Origin: Betaproteobacteria bacterium
GTDB taxonomy: Bacteria; Pseudomonadota; Gammaproteobacteria; Burkholderiales; SG8-39
DNA length: 9,487 nt
Assembly: GCA_019237595.1 (NCBI GenBank)
Contig: JAFAGU010000168.1
Span: 1-9,487, forward strand
Direction: 5' to 3'
The position numbers and the translations under genes are program-made. Below are positions 5,999-9,487 of this stretch, piece after piece; the stretch's first letter is position 1; every line of letters begins with the position of its first letter. The notes under the pieces are model-generated. The model saw only the letters and a list, made by a program, of their open reading frames with translations, was not told the origin of the DNA and did no database searches.

Positions 5999-7825
5999 AT
6001 GGCAACCCATGGCCGCCGCGGCGCCCCCGGGCTGGCGCAGCGCATGCGCGGCAACGAATGGCGGGTCCTCGGCCTGCTCGCCCCGTACGTCCTCGAGTAC
6101 AAGTGGCGCGTGGCGGTGGCGCTGGGCTGCCTTATCGTCGCGAAGCTCGCCAACGTCGCCGTCCCGCTCGTCATGAAGCAGGTCGTGGATGGCCTGGACG
6201 CGCGCGTGCAGGCGGTCGCCGTCCCCTTCGCGCTCCTCGCCGCATACGGCCTGCTTCGCTTCTCGACCACGCTCTTCGGCGAGCTGCGCGACGTGGTGTT
6301 CATCCGCGTCACGCAGCGCGCCATCCGTCGGGTCGCCCTCGGCGTGTTCCGGCACCTCCACAGCCTGAGCCTGCGCTTCCACCTCGAGCGCCAGACCGGC
6401 GGCATGACGCGCGACATCGAGCGCGGCACGCGCGGGATCTCGACGCTCCTTTCGTATCTCCTCTTTTCCATCATCCCCGTCATCCTCGAGTTTTCGCTCG
6501 TCGCGGGCGTGCTCCTCACGAAGTTCGACTGGCGCTTCGCCGCCGTGACCTTCGGCGCCGTGATCGTCTACATCGCCTTCACGGTGAGCGTCACGGAGTG
6601 GCGCATGGAGATCCGGCGCCGCGCGAACGAGCTCGATTCGCGCGCCAACACGCGCGCGATCGACAGCCTCCTCAACTACGAGACGGTGAAGTACTTCGGC
6701 AACGAGGAGTTCGAGGCGCGCCGCTACGACGAGCAGCTCACGAAATACGAGTCGGCGGCGACGAAGAACGAGGCGTCGCTGGGCCTGCTCAACATCGGCC
6801 AGAGCCTCATCATCGCGCTCGCGGTGACGGCGCTCATGGTGCTCGCGGCGCAAGGCGTGGCAGGCGGCAGCCTGACGCTCGGCGACCTCGTGCTCGTGAA
6901 CGGCCTGCTGATCCAGCTCTACATCCCGCTCAACTTCCTCGGCATGGTCTACCGCGAGATCAAGCAGGCGCTCCTCGACCTCGATCGCATGTTCGGCCTG
7001 CTGACCGAGCATCGCGAGATCGAAGATCGCGAAGGCGCCGTGCCGCTGCCCCCCGGAAGCCTGGCCGTTTCCTTCTCCGGCGTCGACTTCAGCTACGAGA
7101 AGGCGCGTCAGATCCTCTTCGGAATCTCGTTCGACATTCCCGCCGGGCATCGCGTCGCCGCGGTCGGGCATTCCGGCTCCGGAAAATCGACGCTCGCCCG
7201 GCTCCTCTATCGCTTCTACGACGTCTCCGTCGGCAGCATCCGCGTGAACGGCATCGACGTGCGAGACGTCGAGCAGAAGTCGCTGCGCGCCGCGATCGGC
7301 ATCGTCCCGCAGGACACGGTGCTCTTCAACGACACCATCCTCTACAACATCCGCTACGGCCGGCCCGAGGCGAGCGACGAGGAAGTCGTCGAGGCCGCGC
7401 GCGCGGCGCACATCCACGACTTTGTTTCTTCCTTGCCCAACCAATACCAGACGCAGGTGGGCGAGCGCGGCCTCAAGCTCTCCGGCGGCGAGAAGCAGCG
7501 CGTGGCGATCGCACGGGCGCTTCTCAAGAATCCGCGCATCCTGATCTTCGACGAGGCGACCTCGGCGCTCGACTCCCGAGCCGAGAAAGCGATCCAGGCC
7601 GAGCTCGAGCGCATTGCGCAGGGGCGCACCACGCTCGTGATCGCGCACCGCCTCTCCACGATCATGGACGCGGACCAGATCCTGGTGCTCAACCGCGGGC
7701 GCATCGTCGAGCGCGGAACCCACCAGCAACTCCTTGAACTGAAAGGCGAATACGCCAGGATGTGGGCGCTCCAACGGCAGGCCGCCGAGGCGCGCGCGGT
7801 CCTTGAGGAAGCGGCCGCGGATTAG
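5999..7825 (+). CDS. Atm1/HMT1-type ABC exporter (fused permease and ATPase)
   Basis: A 608-residue half-transporter expected to work as a homodimer in the inner membrane. The permease (about 30-335) carries the subfamily signature 'IDSLLNYETVKYFGNEEFE' (221-239), typical of mitochondrial Atm1 and its bacterial relatives, which export glutathione-linked sulfur compounds or metal conjugates. The ATPase half is complete: Walker A GHSGSGKST (390-398, Lys396), Q-loop Gln438, signature LSGGEKQR (494-501), Walker B ILIFDE (514-519, catalytic Glu519) and H-loop His550. The length fits the family. The start is less certain: the ATG at 5999 has no Shine-Dalgarno and lies only 12 bp after a -10-like TAGAAT (5981-5986), so the transcript would be nearly leaderless; Met16 (base 6044) is an alternative. 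The gene is divergent from the sensor-kinase pair. The substrate cannot be told from sequence. Confidence 0.95.
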   Translation: MATHGRRGAPGLAQRMRGNEWRVLGLLAPYVLEYKWRVAVALGCLIVAKLANVAVPLVMKQVVDGLDARVQAVAVPFALLAAYGLLRFSTTLFGELRDVVFIRVTQRAIRRVALGVFRHLHSLSLRFHLERQTGGMTRDIERGTRGISTLLSYLLFSIIPVILEFSLVAGVLLTKFDWRFAAVTFGAVIVYIAFTVSVTEWRMEIRRRANELDSRANTRAIDSLLNYETVKYFGNEEFEARRYDEQLTKYESAATKNEASLGLLNIGQSLIIALAVTALMVLAAQGVAGGSLTLGDLVLVNGLLIQLYIPLNFLGMVYREIKQALLDLDRMFGLLTEHREIEDREGAVPLPPGSLAVSFSGVDFSYEKARQILFGISFDIPAGHRVAAVGHSGSGKSTLARLLYRFYDVSVGSIRVNGIDVRDVEQKSLRAAIGIVPQDTVLFNDTILYNIRYGRPEASDEEVVEAARAAHIHDFVSSLPNQYQTQVGERGLKLSGGEKQRVAIARALLKNPRILIFDEATSALDSRAEKAIQAELERIAQGRTTLVIAHRLSTIMDADQILVLNRGRIVERGTHQQLLELKGEYARMWALQRQAAEARAVLEEAAAD

Positions 7826-7830
7826 GCGCC

Positions 7831-7842
7831 CGCCGATCGGCG
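7831..7842. repeat. Perfect 12-bp palindrome downstream of the ABC exporter gene
   Basis: CGCCGATCGGCG is a perfect palindrome 5 bp after the exporter stop codon. It has no following T-run, so it is not a clear intrinsic terminator. Chance is possible in DNA this GC-rich. Confidence 0.3.
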
Positions 7843-7912
7843 TCGTCGCCGCGGACCGACAGCGAAGGAATTCACGCGGATTCTAGGAATTTTTCCCTAG
7901 GCCATGATTTCC

Positions 7913-7942
7913 TTGCATTTTCGGAATGCACTGTTTTAGACT
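7913..7942 (+). promoter_or_regulatory. Weak candidate promoter for the endopeptidase gene
   Basis: TTGCAT (7913-7918) and TAGACT (7937-7942) are separated by 18 bp. The -35 matches 3 of 6 positions and the -10 matches 4 of 6. The roughly 100-bp gap after the exporter gene is noticeably more AT-rich around 7880-7940 than its surroundings, as expected for a promoter. If it is real, transcription begins near 7949. That would rule out the upstream ATG at 7926 and support a start at about 8019. Confidence 0.35.
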
Positions 7943-8018
7943 GGCGGCCCTCCATGCTCCGTTTGGGGCAGGGACGAGAAAAAACGACAAAGCGGTTCGC
8001 CGGGGAAGATTGCTGCGC

Positions 8019-8885
8019 ATGGGACGAAGACTGCATCCGCTCGAAGGCATCGTCGCGATCTGCGCGCTTTTCTTCGTGCTCGCGCTCACCGTGGGGTTCG
8101 CGCAGGCGAGCGGCGAGGCGAGCGCGATCAAGGTCCACCTGCGATCGCAAAGCGTCCTCGTGCAGGACGCGCAGAGTGGCGAAGTCGTCTACACCAAGAA
8201 CAGCGACGCAGTGGTTCCGATCGCTTCCATCACGAAGCTGATGACGGCGATCGTTACCCTCGATCGCAATCTCGACCTGCAGCAGCGCGTCGTCATCTCC
8301 ACCGACGACATGGATTCGATCAAGGGCACGCGCTCGCGCCTGCGACCGGGCACCGCGCTCACGCGCGACGAGCTCCTCATGCTTGCGCTCATGGCCTCCG
8401 AGAACCGCGCCGCGGCGGCGCTCGGGCGCACGTATCCCGGCGGCACGGAAACCTTCGTCGTCGCCATGAACCAGAAGGCCGCGGAGCTCGGCATGACCGA
8501 CAGCCGCTTCGTCGACCCCACGGGCCTTTCGGCAGGCAACGTCTCGAGCGCGCGCGACCTCGCGAAGCTCGTGCAGGCGGCGCACGCCTATCCGCTCATC
8601 CGCGAGTACTCCACGCGCAGCGACGCGAAGGTGGTGTCCCTCGGCCGGCCCCTTGCCTTCCACAACACCAACGGCCTGGTGCGCAGCCACCAATGGGACA
8701 TCGGGCTCTCGAAGACCGGCTACATCAGCGAAGCCGGCCGCTGCCTCGTGATGCGCGTGCGCATGGCGTCGAAGGACCTGATCGTGGTGCTGCTCGACTC
8801 GTGGGGCAAGCAATCGCGGATCGGCGACGCGAACCGCCTGCGCAAGTGGCTCGAGTCGAGCGCCCGAGCCGGCAGCCGCACCTAG
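8019..8885 (+). CDS. PBP7/8-like D-alanyl-D-alanine endopeptidase/carboxypeptidase
   Basis: A low-molecular-weight penicillin-binding protein (peptidase S11), 288 residues from the chosen start, that trims or cleaves peptidoglycan peptide crosslinks in the periplasm. All three active-site motifs are present: S70-I-T-K73 (nucleophile Ser70), S127-E-N129 and K232-T-G234. The short length, without the extra C-terminal domain of DacA/DacC, fits the PbpG (PBP7/8) endopeptidase type. A signal peptide is visible: basic MGRRLHPLEG, a hydrophobic core 'IVAICALFFVLALTVGF', then a likely cut after AQA (residue 30). I chose ATG 8019 because it starts directly at this signal peptide. The frame is open back to an ATG at 7926, but that overlaps the candidate promoter. 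A TTG at 8010 with GGGGAAG just upstream is a further possibility. The stop codon overlaps that of the converging egtD. Confidence 0.9.
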   Translation: MGRRLHPLEGIVAICALFFVLALTVGFAQASGEASAIKVHLRSQSVLVQDAQSGEVVYTKNSDAVVPIASITKLMTAIVTLDRNLDLQQRVVISTDDMDSIKGTRSRLRPGTALTRDELLMLALMASENRAAAALGRTYPGGTETFVVAMNQKAAELGMTDSRFVDPTGLSAGNVSSARDLAKLVQAAHAYPLIREYSTRSDAKVVSLGRPLAFHNTNGLVRSHQWDIGLSKTGYISEAGRCLVMRVRMASKDLIVVLLDSWGKQSRIGDANRLRKWLESSARAGSRT

Positions 8886-9487
8886 CCCGCCTCCAGTCCG
8901 TGGAGGGCGAACAGGCCCTTCGCGTCCCTCCAGAGCTTCCTCGGCCGCCAGCCGGCGCGCCGCGCGAGCGCGTGGAATTCCTCGACCGAGTACTTGTACG
9001 AGTTCTCGGTGTGGATCGACTCCCCCGCGTCGAAATCGAATCGGCGCTTCCCCACCTGCACGGCCTGCTTCCGGGTCGAGACGAGGTGCATCTCCACGCG
9101 GCCGACGGGCGCGTTGTAGAACGCGTAGTGCGCGAAGGCGCGCATCTCGAAGTCGCCGCCGAGCTCGCGGTTGATCCGTGACAGGAGGTTGAGGTTGAAC
9201 GCCGCCGTCACTCCGGCCGAGTCGTTGTAGGCGGCATGCAGGATGTTGGCGTCCTTCTTGAGGTCGACACCCACGATGAGCCTGCGCCCCTGGTCGCGCA
9301 CCATGCGCAGGAAACGGTGTGCTTCCTCCGGCGTCAGGTTGCCGATCGTCGAGCCCGGGAAATAGATCGCGCGCGCGCCCCGCGCTCGAGGCAGCTCGAG
9401 CGGTTGCGAGAAGTCCCCGACGACCGGGAGCACGTGCAAGGCCGGAAAGTCCTTGCGCAGCCTCGCCACCGCGGCCTCGAGCGCGCT
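8882..9487 (-). CDS. egtD: EgtD-like L-histidine N-alpha-methyltransferase, C-terminal part, cut by window edge
   Basis: The last 201 codons of a SAM-dependent methyltransferase of the EgtD family; the frame runs open to the window's right edge, so the N terminus is missing (the GTG at 9469 is not the start). EgtD trimethylates histidine to hercynine, the first step of ergothioneine synthesis. Family marks in the visible part are 'IYFPGSTIGNLTPEEA' (41-56), the long 'AGVTAAFNLNLLSRINRELG' block (91-110) and 'IHTENSYKYS' (158-167). Glu161 and Ser163 in the last motif correspond to the imidazole-binding Glu282/Ser284 of mycobacterial EgtD ('TEISCKF'). Having this Glu-x-Ser pair supports histidine as substrate, though related enzymes of unknown specificity exist. 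An egtB partner would be expected upstream, outside the window. The gene converges on the endopeptidase gene, with a 4-bp overlap. Confidence 0.88.
   Translation of the reverse strand, partial: SALEAAVARLRKDFPALHVLPVVGDFSQPLELPRARGARAIYFPGSTIGNLTPEEAHRFLRMVRDQGRRLIVGVDLKKDANILHAAYNDSAGVTAAFNLNLLSRINRELGGDFEMRAFAHYAFYNAPVGRVEMHLVSTRKQAVQVGKRRFDFDAGESIHTENSYKYSVEEFHALARRAGWRPRKLWRDAKGLFALHGLEAG

Noticed and set aside
6058..7737. 559-codon plus-strand frame overlapping the exporter in another frame
   Set aside because: It is an Arg/Pro/Ala-rich out-of-frame reading of the exporter with no domain signature.
5924..7774. 616-codon minus-strand frame opposite the ABC exporter
   Set aside because: It is a shadow of the exporter gene, made of Glu/Asp/His/Arg-rich sequence without motifs; the sense strand carries all ABC motifs.
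7883..7900. Short inverted repeat CTAGG...CCTAG as a terminator of the ABC exporter gene
   Set aside because: It has only 5-bp arms with the T-run in the loop rather than after the stem; too weak for a terminator.
7926..8018. Upstream 31-codon extension of the endopeptidase starting at ATG 7926
   Set aside because: It has no ribosome site, overlaps the candidate promoter, and would bury the signal peptide behind a 31-residue polar stretch; the start at 8019 fits better.
7872..8813. 313-codon minus-strand frame opposite the endopeptidase
   Set aside because: It is antisense to a protein with all three PBP active-site motifs and itself has no recognisable features.

Overview
The window is uniformly GC-rich (about two thirds G+C by eye). 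Its genes are typical of a Gram-negative proteobacterium: membrane-anchored FadE-type acyl-CoA dehydrogenase, a PsrA-like TetR regulator, an Atm1-type ABC exporter, a PBP7-like endopeptidase and a periplasmic c-type haem sensor. I favour a betaproteobacterium, but this is inference; no rRNA or other phylogenetic marker is present. I see no tRNA, rRNA, CRISPR array, insertion sequence or phage gene.

Left part (1-5902, all minus strand; read right to left). First comes a periplasmic haem-c (CXXCH) sensor with a HAMP domain (5902-5033). Next is a eukaryotic-type Ser/Thr protein kinase (5005-3572) with a Pro/Ser/Ala linker and a duplicated C-terminal helical module. Then follows a fatty-acid module: a PsrA-like TetR repressor (3504-2827), fadE (2803-323) and the start of a thiolase (303-1, cut by the window edge). 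The short gap before the TetR gene holds a good sigma70-type promoter (TTGACT, 17 bp, TAGGAT on the minus strand). A perfect 16-bp inverted repeat directly abuts the -10 box and matches the known PsrA operator pattern, so the operon is probably autorepressed and induced by long-chain acyl compounds.

Right part. Divergent from the sensor gene is an Atm1/HMT1-type ABC exporter (5999-7825, plus). It is followed by a PBP7/8-like D-Ala-D-Ala endopeptidase (about 8019-8885, plus). Converging on that gene, and sharing a CTAG at the stop codons, is the 3' part of an EgtD-like histidine methyltransferase (9487-8882, minus) of ergothioneine synthesis, cut by the window edge.

The most interesting item is the sensor-kinase pair. 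The sensor ends at HAMP with no output domain, and the soluble kinase starts 27 bp later in the same reading frame with only one TAA between them. Together they look like a receptor Ser/Thr kinase split in two, with redox/haem input. Only nine bases lie between the kinase stop codon and the -35 box of the fatty-acid promoter and no terminator is visible, so read-through into the fatty-acid operon is possible.
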